From UBA11475 sp045593005 (GTDB lineage Bacteria; Bacillota; Clostridia; Christensenellales; Borkfalkiaceae): a stretch of DNA of 12,315 nt. Positions 4,723 to 12,071 of this stretch are shown piece by piece. A program made the translations under genes and the position numbers. A model generated the notes under the pieces. It had not been told where the DNA came from, searched no databases, and was given only the letters and a program-made list of their open reading frames with translations. Position 1 is the first letter of the stretch. The number at the start of each line of letters is the position of its first letter. The stretch covers positions 1 through 12,315 of the forward strand of contig JAZNVV010000002.1 in assembly GCA_045593005.1 (NCBI GenBank), read 5' to 3'.

Positions 4723-5583
4723 TTATAAATAGTATAATAGCTTTGTATTGTTTTCATTAAACAATTCTTTTTGCAATCCACTTTCTTTGTTAAAACTTGG
4801 TATTCTACGTATAACCATAGATAAAATTAAAACTATTATTGAGCATATTGTACCTATGTTAAAAAAGTTAAATTTTCCGACCATAGAATATTTTAACGTA
4901 TTAAACTCACTTGCAAAAATAGATATAAATAAACGAACATCATCTAGAAAAGATAAGAGGCCATCGCCGATAGTTGCGGGTCCTAAAATACTTGCACGGC
5001 CACCATTTGCATAAATATTACATATCGAATTAGTGTATTTATTTAGATGTTTTTTTGCCTTGTATCCCATGATGCAAGGTAACATAATTAATGAAAGTGC
5101 TGCAGCTGATGTAGCACCAATAAATAATGCACCTACAATTAATATATCGTTAAAGAATATTTTTTCGCCTTTAATATCGGTCATAAATAAATTGTCATTA
5201 CGATACTTTATACATTCAATAACGTTTAAGTTTTCTTCAACGATAGGTACGGGTATACCGTCAACAGTAACGGTTTCAACTTGTTCTAACTCTTGAATAC
5301 TCAATTTTGACATTTCTTCAAAAGTCATAGCACGATTAAAACTGATAAGTGGTAAAAAAAGCGAAACAATAGAAAGTATACATATAAGTATAGCGCATAG
5401 AATCTTTGCGTTGATTATTTTTTTCACCTTGTCCTCATACTTGCTAAAATCAGGTTGAGACGGTGGCGTTTCTTTTTCGCTAACGTTTGAGGTATTTATT
5501 GATACCTTTTGTTGAACTTCGCCACAATGTGGGCAAACCGAAGTTCCATCAAGAATAATTCTTTTGCATTTTTGACAAAACAT
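4723..5583 (-). CDS. Zinc-ribbon membrane protein of unknown function
   Basis: 286 residues. The N-terminus is a zinc ribbon with two CxxC knuckles (Cys3, Cys6, Cys17, Cys20), followed by a polar linker (21-57) and hydrophobic helices at about 58-82, 147-173 and 240-259. A soluble insert (about 83-145) lies between the first two, and an amphipathic stretch (about 205-227) precedes the last. This is the common Firmicutes layout of a short cytoplasmic zinc ribbon attached to membrane helices; the function of such proteins is mostly unknown. AAAGGAG lies eight bases before the ATG. It is divergent from an Xre repressor gene, and its consensus promoter has a palindromic operator exactly in the spacer, so repression by the neighbour is very likely. 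It may be the main target of that regulator. Confidence 0.8.
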   Translation of the reverse strand: MFCQKCKRIILDGTSVCPHCGEVQQKVSINTSNVSEKETPPSQPDFSKYEDKVKKIINAKILCAILICILSIVSLFLPLISFNRAMTFEEMSKLSIQELEQVETVTVDGIPVPIVEENLNVIECIKYRNDNLFMTDIKGEKIFFNDILIVGALFIGATSAAALSLIMLPCIMGYKAKKHLNKYTNSICNIYANGGRASILGPATIGDGLLSFLDDVRLFISIFASEFNTLKYSMVGKFNFFNIGTICSIIVLILSMVIRRIPSFNKESGLQKELFNENNTKLLYYL

Positions 5584-5609
5584 CTTATTTTCTCCTTTGT
5601 TTTTTTATT

Positions 5610-5638
5610 ATTATATATCAGTTTTCTGATATTGTCAA
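5610..5638 (-). promoter_or_regulatory. Consensus promoter of the zinc-ribbon gene, spacer filled by an operator
   Basis: Minus strand TTGACA (5638-5633), exactly 17 bp, TATAAT (5615-5610): a full consensus match. The 17-bp spacer is almost entirely the palindrome at 5615-5632, so a bound repressor would block RNA polymerase. Confidence 0.85.
5615..5632. promoter_or_regulatory. Operator O1, probable Xre binding site
   Basis: Perfect inverted repeat ATATCAG / CTGATAT around a TTTT centre. It recurs 29 bp away as O2, about three helical turns, so two repressor dimers could bind on the same DNA face. Confidence 0.75.
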
Positions 5639-5641
5639 GAA

Positions 5642-5663
5642 TAATATCAATTTTCTGATATTA
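5642..5663. promoter_or_regulatory. Operator O2, probable Xre binding site over the xre start region
   Basis: TAATATCAA / CTGATATTA around TTTT: nine-base arms with a single mismatch. It shares the TATCA-N6-TGATA core of O1. It covers the likely -10 of xre (TATTAT, 5659-5664), which implies autorepression. Confidence 0.7.
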
Positions 5664-5670
5664 TTTTAAT

Positions 5671-5877
5671 ATGAAAACAAAAATTGCCGAGCGCATAAAA
5701 GAACTGCGTGATGAAAAGAAAATAAATCAATCTGACCTAGCAAAAGAAATCGGCGTAGCGCAAAGCGCCGTATCGCAGTGGGAGGCAGAAATTAACGAGC
5801 CAAAAGCAAGTTACATAATCCTACTCGCTTATTTTTTTGATGTTTCTACAGATTATCTTTTGGGTAAAGAAGATTGA
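5671..5877 (+). CDS. Xre/Cro-CI-type HTH repressor (68 aa)
   Basis: The whole 68-residue protein is an HTH_3 domain: the recognition region runs from about Gln20 to Trp37 (INQSDLAKEIGVAQSAVSQWE), then the conserved NEPKASYIILLAYFFDVSTDYLLG end of the Cro/CI fold (about 42-65). There is no effector or protease domain, so it probably responds by autoregulation or a partner protein. The start codon has no Shine-Dalgarno. A -10-like TATTAT (5659-5664) ends six bases before it, so the mRNA probably begins at or next to the ATG (leaderless). Two palindromes shared with the divergent zinc-ribbon promoter are its likely targets. Small stand-alone Xre proteins like this also occur in phage and mobile modules, but no phage genes are present here. 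Confidence 0.88.
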   Translation: MKTKIAERIKELRDEKKINQSDLAKEIGVAQSAVSQWEAEINEPKASYIILLAYFFDVSTDYLLGKED

Positions 5878-5907
5878 CTTTAACATTATAAATAAAAAAT
5901 TTTCATT

Positions 5908-5936
5908 AAAAAGGACTTCAAACGAAGCCCTTTTTT
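5908..5936 (+). terminator. Intrinsic terminator of xre
   Basis: AAAAAGGACTTC (5908-5919) pairs with GAAGCCCTTTTT (5924-5935) with one A-C mismatch, loop AAAC, T-run to 5936. Its left arm is identical to that of the terminator at 4691-4716. Confidence 0.8.
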
Positions 5937-5984
5937 AAGTTTAAACACCCTTTATTTTACTAAAAAATAATAAATAATATTAAA

Positions 5985-6040
5985 TTTTGGTTAATATTCA
6001 CACAACCGTTGCCACCAAAACTGACTATTTTATAAAAAAT
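5985..6040 (+). repeat. 56-bp intergenic repeat, copy 2 (contains the 23-bp element)
   Basis: 53 of 56 positions match 4593-4648. The 23-bp element is at 5988-6010. It lies between the convergent terminators of xre and the PPi-type pfk gene, again just beyond the 3' end of a leftward gene. Confidence 0.75.
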
Positions 6041-6048
6041 CACAATAA

Positions 6049-6070
6049 AAAGCCCGCAAGTGCGGGCTTT
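6049..6070 (-). terminator. Intrinsic terminator of the pfkA-pfp operon
   Basis: Perfect 9-bp GC-rich stem AAAGCCCGC (6049-6057) / GCGGGCTTT (6062-6070) with loop AAGT, nine bases after the stop codon. Confidence 0.88.
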
Positions 6071-6079
6071 AATTATTAA

Positions 6080-7321
6080 CTATTTAACAAATACTTTTTT
6101 AAGGTGAGCAAATCTTGGTAAACTGTTTTCAAGTGGTGCTTTTGCTTCGCCTTGAATAAGTGGAAGAGCATATTTAACGAATTCATCAGAAATATTTGTT
6201 CCATTATCCGTAATCCATTCAAGTGGAACAGTCTTTTCAGTATTAGCAGCAAGTTCAAGTGGTAATAACTTGTATTCAATTTCGTAATTTTCGCTATCCT
6301 TTCTTACGTAGCAAACCATCTTATCCGTTTCACCAGCGATAGCAGCACGAACGGCAGCCTTACCTGCTTCAAACGTTTCTTCAACATCAGTTGCAGACGC
6401 CAAGTGAGCGCCACATCTTTGCATAAGTGAAAGTTCGATACCACGCGTCTTATAGCCAGTCTTTTCCTTAATAATGTTAGCAAGCGTTGCTGCAACACCA
6501 CCAAGTTGAGCGTGTCCAAAACTATCACGTGCGCCTTGAGAAACAAGTTCGCAAATAAACGTGCCTTCTTTATTCTTGATACCTTCTGAAACCACAGCGA
6601 TACACTTGTTGCCGTTTTTAGCACAAACAGCCTTAACGTCTTCAACAAACTTGTCAACGTCAAAATCAACTTCTGGAAGATAAATAAGGTCAGCGCCTAA
6701 ACCGTTTACTGATGCAAGTTTAGCAGCAGCAGTTAACCATCCAGCGTGTCTACCCATACATTCAATAACACAAACCATAGGTGTGTCGTAAACTTTTGCG
6801 TCAAGGTTGATTTCCATAACAGTTGTAGCAATATATCTTGCAGCAGACGCAAAACCTGGACAGTGATCAGTTCCGTAAAGGTCGTTGTCAATTGTCTTTG
6901 GCACACCGATTACGTTACAGTCATAACCAGACGTAGCAAGATACTTACTAATTTTGTTACATGTATCCATAGAATCGTTACCACCGTTATAGAAGAAGTA
7001 ACGAACGTTGTATTTTTTGAAAACTTCTAAAATTCTCTTGTAATCGGTATCGTCAACAGATGCATCCTTTAACTTATATCTAACTGAACCCAAAGCAGAA
7101 GAAGGTGTATACTTTAAAAGTTCAAGTTCCTTCATGTCTTCCTTGCCCATATCGTAGAACTGTTCGTCAAGAACGCCACGAATACCGTGTGCTGCGCCGT
7201 AAACAGCAGTAATTTCAGGTGATTTTAAACCTTCAATAAATACGCCTGCCGCGCTGGCATTGATAACCGATGTAGGACCACCGGATTGTGCGAACATAAG
7301 TGCGCCCTTCAAATTTTTCAT
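6080..7321 (-). CDS. pfp: Pyrophosphate-type 6-phosphofructokinase (PPi-PFK)
   Basis: Converts fructose-6-phosphate to fructose-1,6-bisphosphate using pyrophosphate, a reversible glycolytic step in the cytoplasm. The 413-residue sequence starts with the PFK glycine loop AQSGGPTSVINAS (11-23). YNGGNDSMD (111-119) has Asp where ATP enzymes have Gly. PKTIDNDL (141-148) has Lys142 where ATP enzymes have Gly, and holds catalytic Asp145. The Asp/Lys pair is the known mark of PPi use. MGRHAGW (189-195) binds the sugar phosphate. The length exceeds bacterial ATP-PfkA (about 320), as expected for PPi-dependent forms. It follows pfkA by 29 bases with its own AGGAG seven bases before the ATG, so the two are co-transcribed and end at a strong terminator. 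Donor choice is inferred from residues. Confidence 0.88.
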   Translation of the reverse strand: MKNLKGALMFAQSGGPTSVINASAAGVFIEGLKSPEITAVYGAAHGIRGVLDEQFYDMGKEDMKELELLKYTPSSALGSVRYKLKDASVDDTDYKRILEVFKKYNVRYFFYNGGNDSMDTCNKISKYLATSGYDCNVIGVPKTIDNDLYGTDHCPGFASAARYIATTVMEINLDAKVYDTPMVCVIECMGRHAGWLTAAAKLASVNGLGADLIYLPEVDFDVDKFVEDVKAVCAKNGNKCIAVVSEGIKNKEGTFICELVSQGARDSFGHAQLGGVAATLANIIKEKTGYKTRGIELSLMQRCGAHLASATDVEETFEAGKAAVRAAIAGETDKMVCYVRKDSENYEIEYKLLPLELAANTEKTVPLEWITDNGTNISDEFVKYALPLIQGEAKAPLENSLPRFAHLKKVFVK

Positions 7322-7350
7322 AATAATTCTCCTGTATGTCTAAATATTTT

Positions 7351-8316
7351 TTATTTTGAAAGAAGTTGTGCTATATTGTAAAGTTCTTCATTGAACTGTT
7401 TTTTAGCAGAAAATACTTGTTCAAAAGGTACTACGACAATCTTATTGTCTTTTATACCTATTGCGCTTGAAATTGAATTCTCATCCATAATAGATTCAAC
7501 AGCCTTAACGCCCATACGTGTTGCTAAAACACGGTCTACCATTGAAGGTGAACCACCACGTTGAACGTGTCCTAAATGTGTTATTTTTATATTTACCCCA
7601 GCATGTTCGTTAAGATATGAAACTATTTCGTCCCTATTGCCAGCACCTTCGGCTAAAACGATCATATTAGACGTTTTACCACGAAGTTTACTTTTAACAA
7701 GCGACTTTGCAACGTAGTCAAGATTTAAAGACTTTTCTGGAATTAAAATGTATTCTGCGCCACCTGCAATACCTGAATACAAAGCAATGTCGCCACAACT
7801 TCTACCCATAACTTCAACAAGGCTAACACGGTCGTGTGACTGCATTGTATCGCGAAGATTATTCATTGCGTCAATAACGGTGTTTACTGCCGTATCAAAA
7901 CCCAAAGTGTAGTCGGTATAAGCAAGGTCGTTATCAATAGTGCCAGGTATGCCCATACACTTAACACCAAAATTATCCGATAATTCCTTTGCCCCTCTAA
8001 AAGAGCCGTCGCCACCAACCACAATCAAGCCCTCAATTCCATACGCTTCAAGAGTATCAGCGGCCTTTTTTTGACCTTCACGCGTAGTAAATTCAGGACA
8101 TCTAGCAGTTTTTAAAAACGTACCACCACGTTGTATTAAATCGGAAACGGTGCGTGTTTCCATCTCAAACAAATGCCCGTTAATTAGTCCATCAAAGCCA
8201 CGTTCGATACCGTAAACGTTTAAGCCGTAGTATAAAGCCGTTCTAACAGCTGCGCGAACTGCAGCGTTCATACCAGGAGCGTCGCCACCACTAGTAAGTA
8301 TTCCGATATTTTTCAT
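7351..8316 (-). CDS. pfkA: ATP-dependent 6-phosphofructokinase
   Basis: Committed ATP-dependent phosphorylation of fructose-6-phosphate in glycolysis. At 321 residues it has the usual length of bacterial PfkA and no missing parts: TSGGDAPGMNAAVRA (8-22), GGDGS (101-105) with Gly104 and IPGTIDND (123-130) with Gly125, both glycines marking ATP use, catalytic Asp128, MGRSCGD (170-176), and the C-terminal THLGHVQRGGSPS segment that contributes substrate-binding residues. An AGGAG lies seven bases before the ATG. The promoter is at 8349-8377 and the PPi-type enzyme follows on the same transcript. Position after whiA and dnaE matches the clostridial gene order, in which pyruvate kinase often comes next; here the PPi-PFK takes that place. 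Confidence 0.95.
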   Translation of the reverse strand: MKNIGILTSGGDAPGMNAAVRAAVRTALYYGLNVYGIERGFDGLINGHLFEMETRTVSDLIQRGGTFLKTARCPEFTTREGQKKAADTLEAYGIEGLIVVGGDGSFRGAKELSDNFGVKCMGIPGTIDNDLAYTDYTLGFDTAVNTVIDAMNNLRDTMQSHDRVSLVEVMGRSCGDIALYSGIAGGAEYILIPEKSLNLDYVAKSLVKSKLRGKTSNMIVLAEGAGNRDEIVSYLNEHAGVNIKITHLGHVQRGGSPSMVDRVLATRMGVKAVESIMDENSISSAIGIKDNKIVVVPFEQVFSAKKQFNEELYNIAQLLSK

Positions 8317-8348
8317 TATAGCTCTCCTGAATTTATAATATTAAAAAC

Positions 8349-8377
8349 ATTTTATCAAATATCCAAGCAAATTTCAA
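8349..8377 (-). promoter_or_regulatory. Sigma-A promoter of the pfkA-pfp operon
   Basis: Minus strand TTGAAA (8377-8372), 17-bp spacer, TAAAAT (8354-8349), about 33 bases before the pfkA start. It separates glycolytic expression from dnaE, whose terminator lies upstream. Confidence 0.7.
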
Positions 8378-8395
8378 CGATTTTCACGACATATT

Positions 8396-8411
8396 TTTAC
8401 ATTTATGTAAA
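8396..8411. promoter_or_regulatory. Palindrome upstream of the pfkA promoter, possible operator
   Basis: TTTACAT (8396-8402) and ATGTAAA (8405-8411) form a perfect 7-2-7 inverted repeat ending 19 bp upstream of the -35. The position suits an activator or a distal repressor site. I cannot assign it to a known regulator. Confidence 0.4.
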
Positions 8412-8451
8412 CTTACTCAAAAGCCGTCGTTATTACTAAAAATTTTTCGTT

Positions 8452-8481
8452 AAAAACGGCAAGGTCAGCCTTGCCCGTTTT
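8452..8481 (-). terminator. Intrinsic terminator of dnaE
   Basis: AAAACGGCAAGG (8453-8464) pairs with CCTTGCCCGTTTT (8469-8481) with one bulged C and loop TCAG. It abuts the dnaE stop codon. Confidence 0.85.
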
Positions 8482-11400
8482 TTATTGTTTTTTCTTGAAA
8501 AAAACTATCTCGTTATCTTTTAGATAAACTTTTAATTCACTTAAAAGCCCACCACATTTTCTAATAGAAACGTTGGCGTTATACTTTTTGCCTTTAAGCG
8601 CCATTATTACAGGAATATTGCCGTTATAACTCATTAACACGTCTAAAATTTCGTCTACTTTTGAAGAAACTTCGTCCGGAATAATAAGTCCTAAATATTC
8701 TTGCTGTATAGGCTCGCTTGAAGAAGTTACGTCCTCTGTTGCCATCTTTTCAATTTTATCAACGTTGACGGTAACGTTATTGTCTTTTATGTGTATTCTA
8801 CCAGTAATTTCTACAATTTCATCTTCAACGGCAAAGTTTTTTGAACTGTCGTAAATTCTACTAAATAACGTACACTCTATCTGTCCGTAAAGGTCTTCAA
8901 CCGTGATAAAGCCCATCATATTGCCGTTTTTGGTCATTATTTTGTCAGTCGCTGTTATTATACCACCAAAGTGAACTCTATCACCTTCTTTTACTTCCTG
9001 ATAAACTTTGTCGCCGTTTTCATTTTCTTCATAATAGTCTAAAAGTCGCGTGCTAAAAGTAAATCTTTCAAACTGGTTTTTGAAGTCTGATAAAGGATGC
9101 CCCGTAATATACACGCCAACGACTTCCTTTTCCTTTGAAAGTTTATATTTAGAGTTATATTCAGGTATACCCGTGTAATTTATTTTAACAAAATCATCTT
9201 CTTTTATAAGCGTGCCAAAAAGGCTTAATTGAGCGCTATTTTTTGACTTATTACGTTCAATTACCCTGTCTAAAAAGTCAGCGTAAACGGCTATAAGTTC
9301 TGCCCTTGAATGCCCAAACCTATCGAATGCTCCAGCGTAAATCATATTTTCAATCATACGCTTATTCATTCCAAAATCTGCGCAACGTGAAATAAAATCT
9401 TCAAACGAAGTAAACTCGCCGTTTTCTTTTCTTTCGCTAACAATATGCTCGATAACTGCAAGCCCTATATTTTTAAGTGATACAAGACCTATTCTTATGC
9501 CGTCGCCTTCCGTTTTATAATACGCGTCCGAAAGGTTGATGTCCGGCTGATAAACTGGTGTACCTATTGATTTTAAATAACGAAGATATTTAGCAATTTC
9601 TTCACTTTTATCAATACGGTTGTTTAAAATTGAAGTTAAAAACTGGTTAGGATAATACTTTTTAAGGTATGCCGTTTGGTAAGCAAGCACAGCGTACGCA
9701 GCGGCGTGCGACTTATTGAAGGCATATCGCGCGAAAGGTTTCATATTATCGTATACGCTAATTGCAACGTCTTTCGGAACGCCACGCTTTACAGCGCCTT
9801 CAACAGGTAAACCTGTGTTTTCGTTAATGCCACCGTTTACAAATATATCTTTTTGCGCTTCCATAACGTCGACTTTCTTTTTACCCATCGCCTTTCTAAC
9901 GACGTCGGCGTGTCCTAGCGAAAACCCACCTAAACTTTGACAAATTTGCATAACTTGTTCTTGATATACTAAAATGCCGTAACTATTCTTTAATATCGGC
10001 TCTAAAAGTGGGTGGTCGTAAGTTATTTTGTCTGGGTTATGCTTGTTTTCGATATATTGTGGGATAGAATCCATCGGACCCGGTCGATAAAGCGAAATAC
10101 CTGCGATAATATCTTCGAACGTGGACGGACGCAAGTCGCGCATAAACTTTTTCATGCCCGGACTTTCAAGTTGGAACACAGCATCCGTTTCGCCCGAACT
10201 GATAAGTTCGTAAGCCCCCGTGTCCTCATATCCTATTTCGTGGAAGTCTATATCTATATTAAAATCTTCTTTAACGTATTTGCAAGCAAGTTGTACGTCG
10301 GTCAATGTGCGAAGTCCCAAAAAGTCCATTTTGAGCATACCTAACGCTTCAACTTCAATCATATCAAACTGCGTCGTAATATCGTCGCCGTTACGTTGAA
10401 GTGGCACGTTTTCCATAATAGGCTTTTCGCAAATAACAACGCCTGCCGCATGCATAGAAGTATTACGTGGCAACCCTTCAACTTTGATTGCCATATCAAT
10501 TATTTTATGCAAGGTCGGTTCGTTATTATATATTTCAATAAGTTCCGGAACGCCTACGTTAGTTCCGTCCTTGGTCAATTCAAGTCCTAGCGACTGACGT
10601 ATGTTGGACTTTCCGTCCATAAGTTTTGTAATACGGTCGCTATCAGCATAAGGAAGTTTATAAACTCTTGCAACGTCCTTAATCGCGGCCTTTGATGCAA
10701 GCGTACCAAAGGTTACTATTTGCGCAACCCTTTCCGAACCGTATTTATTTCGAACGTATTCAACAACTTCACCACGACGCGCATCTGAAATATCCACGTC
10801 AAAGTCAGGCATGCTTACACGTTCTTTATTTAAAAATCTTTCAAAAATTAAGTTGTATTGTAAAGGTTCAACGTCGGTAATTCCAACACAATATGCAACG
10901 ATACTGCCAACGCCCGAACCACGCCCTGCTCCTACTGGTATGTCTACACTACGAGCATAGTTTATAAAGTCCCAAACGATAAGATAATAATCGCAAAAGC
11001 CCATTGAACTTATTACGTCAAATTCATACTCAAATCTTTCACGTATTTCAGGCGTTATTACCTTATACCTACGTTTAAGCCCTTCTTCACCTAACTTTCT
11101 CAAATATTCTTTAGGCGTACTGCCGTCGTCAGGCACGTATTTAGGAATAAGCGCGTCGTCACGTATAGGCTCGCCTTTTTTTGTCAAAGGGAAAACTTCT
11201 TCCTCTACTTTATCAGCAATTTTAACGGTGTTTTCTATAGCCTCTGGCAAATATGAAAATAATTCCTTCATTTCCTCGGGCGATTTAAGATAACTCTCAC
11301 TCGTTTCCATACGCAATCTATCAGGGTCGTCGAGGGTAGTTTTCATAGAAATACACATCACTACGTCCTGCATTTCAGCGTCGTCGCGTTCAAGATAATG

Positions 11401-12009
11401 CACGTCGTTAGTCGCAACCAAAGGTATGCCCGTTTCTTTTGAAAGTTTAACTAAAAGTGGGTTAATACGAAGTTGATCATCAAGTCCGTGGTTTTGAATT
11501 TCTAAATAAAAATCATCTTTGAAAATGGCGCGCAACTGTTCAGCCGTTTGCTTTGCCCCCTCATAATCGTTTTGCACAAGCCTTTTTGAAACTCTACCAG
11601 CAAGACAAGCCGAAAGACATATAAGCCCTTCGGAATGTTCGGCAAGCGTTTTATAATCTATACGTGGTTTATAGTGAAAACCGTCAACGTATGCTATCGA
11701 ATCAAGTTTGATTAAGTTTTTATATCCCTTTTTATTTTTACACAAAAGTATAAGGTGGTCGTAATTTGGTTTACCCTGTTTTACGTGATAATCGTCGCAA
11801 AGATACATTTCGCAACCGATAATGTACTTAATACCTGCTTTTTTTGCTTCTTCGGCAAAGTAAAGAGTACCGAACATGTTTCCATGGTCGGTAATTGCGA
11901 CGGTGTCCATACCCTTTGCCTTACACGCTTTGAAAAGTTTATCAATACGTGTAGCACCGTCTAATAGGCTATATTCCGTGTGTAAATGTAAGTGAACAAA
12001 ATCTGACAT
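8482..12009 (-). CDS. dnaE: DNA polymerase III alpha subunit, DnaE type
   Basis: Replicative DNA polymerase (C-family). The 1175 residues are close to E. coli DnaE (1160). In order: an N-terminal PHP domain (1-210) with HLHLH (6-10), ITDHGN (39-44) and TNDVHY (200-205); the palm with the glycine-rich PVGAGRGSGVGS (358-369) and PDFDVD (401-406), where Asp402 and Asp404 bind metal; the third catalytic Asp562 in KMDFLG; the fingers and thumb through the SLYRPGPMDSIPQYI and KKKVDVMEAQ regions; and an OB-fold near 1008-1060 (FGGIITATD ... YGQIECTLFSRIY). Firmicutes usually also have PolC, with DnaE extending the lagging-strand primers; PolC is not in this window. The start is backed only by a weak site (CGGAT), 54 bases after the whiA stop, so it may share that transcript. 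A terminator follows at once. Confidence 0.96.
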   Translation of the reverse strand: MSDFVHLHLHTEYSLLDGATRIDKLFKACKAKGMDTVAITDHGNMFGTLYFAEEAKKAGIKYIIGCEMYLCDDYHVKQGKPNYDHLILLCKNKKGYKNLIKLDSIAYVDGFHYKPRIDYKTLAEHSEGLICLSACLAGRVSKRLVQNDYEGAKQTAEQLRAIFKDDFYLEIQNHGLDDQLRINPLLVKLSKETGIPLVATNDVHYLERDDAEMQDVVMCISMKTTLDDPDRLRMETSESYLKSPEEMKELFSYLPEAIENTVKIADKVEEEVFPLTKKGEPIRDDALIPKYVPDDGSTPKEYLRKLGEEGLKRRYKVITPEIRERFEYEFDVISSMGFCDYYLIVWDFINYARSVDIPVGAGRGSGVGSIVAYCVGITDVEPLQYNLIFERFLNKERVSMPDFDVDISDARRGEVVEYVRNKYGSERVAQIVTFGTLASKAAIKDVARVYKLPYADSDRITKLMDGKSNIRQSLGLELTKDGTNVGVPELIEIYNNEPTLHKIIDMAIKVEGLPRNTSMHAAGVVICEKPIMENVPLQRNGDDITTQFDMIEVEALGMLKMDFLGLRTLTDVQLACKYVKEDFNIDIDFHEIGYEDTGAYELISSGETDAVFQLESPGMKKFMRDLRPSTFEDIIAGISLYRPGPMDSIPQYIENKHNPDKITYDHPLLEPILKNSYGILVYQEQVMQICQSLGGFSLGHADVVRKAMGKKKVDVMEAQKDIFVNGGINENTGLPVEGAVKRGVPKDVAISVYDNMKPFARYAFNKSHAAAYAVLAYQTAYLKKYYPNQFLTSILNNRIDKSEEIAKYLRYLKSIGTPVYQPDINLSDAYYKTEGDGIRIGLVSLKNIGLAVIEHIVSERKENGEFTSFEDFISRCADFGMNKRMIENMIYAGAFDRFGHSRAELIAVYADFLDRVIERNKSKNSAQLSLFGTLIKEDDFVKINYTGIPEYNSKYKLSKEKEVVGVYITGHPLSDFKNQFERFTFSTRLLDYYEENENGDKVYQEVKEGDRVHFGGIITATDKIMTKNGNMMGFITVEDLYGQIECTLFSRIYDSSKNFAVEDEIVEITGRIHIKDNNVTVNVDKIEKMATEDVTSSSEPIQQEYLGLIIPDEVSSKVDEILDVLMSYNGNIPVIMALKGKKYNANVSIRKCGGLLSELKVYLKDNEIVFFKKKQ

Positions 12010-12042
12010 ATCTATCCGTTTTTCTTTTGATTTTCTTTATTA

Positions 12043-12071
12043 ATTATAGGTTTTTATGATTTTTTATTGAA
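12043..12071 (-). promoter_or_regulatory. Possible promoter between whiA and dnaE
   Basis: Perfect TATAAT (12048-12043) with a 17-bp spacer, but only TTCAAT (12071-12066) as -35, overlapping the end of whiA. It could supply dnaE alone; read-through from whiA is equally possible. Confidence 0.35.

Noticed and set aside
4593..6040. 56-bp repeats as ends of an insertion sequence or MITE
   Set aside because: They are direct, not inverted, repeats, and the DNA between them encodes no transposase. No target-site duplication was seen.
6113..6122. Frameshift or inactive phosphofructokinase because of Asn in GGNDS
   Set aside because: The frame is intact over 413 codons, and GGNDS with PKTIDND is compatible with PPi-type enzymes. 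The Asp/Lys pair and the catalytic Asp are present.
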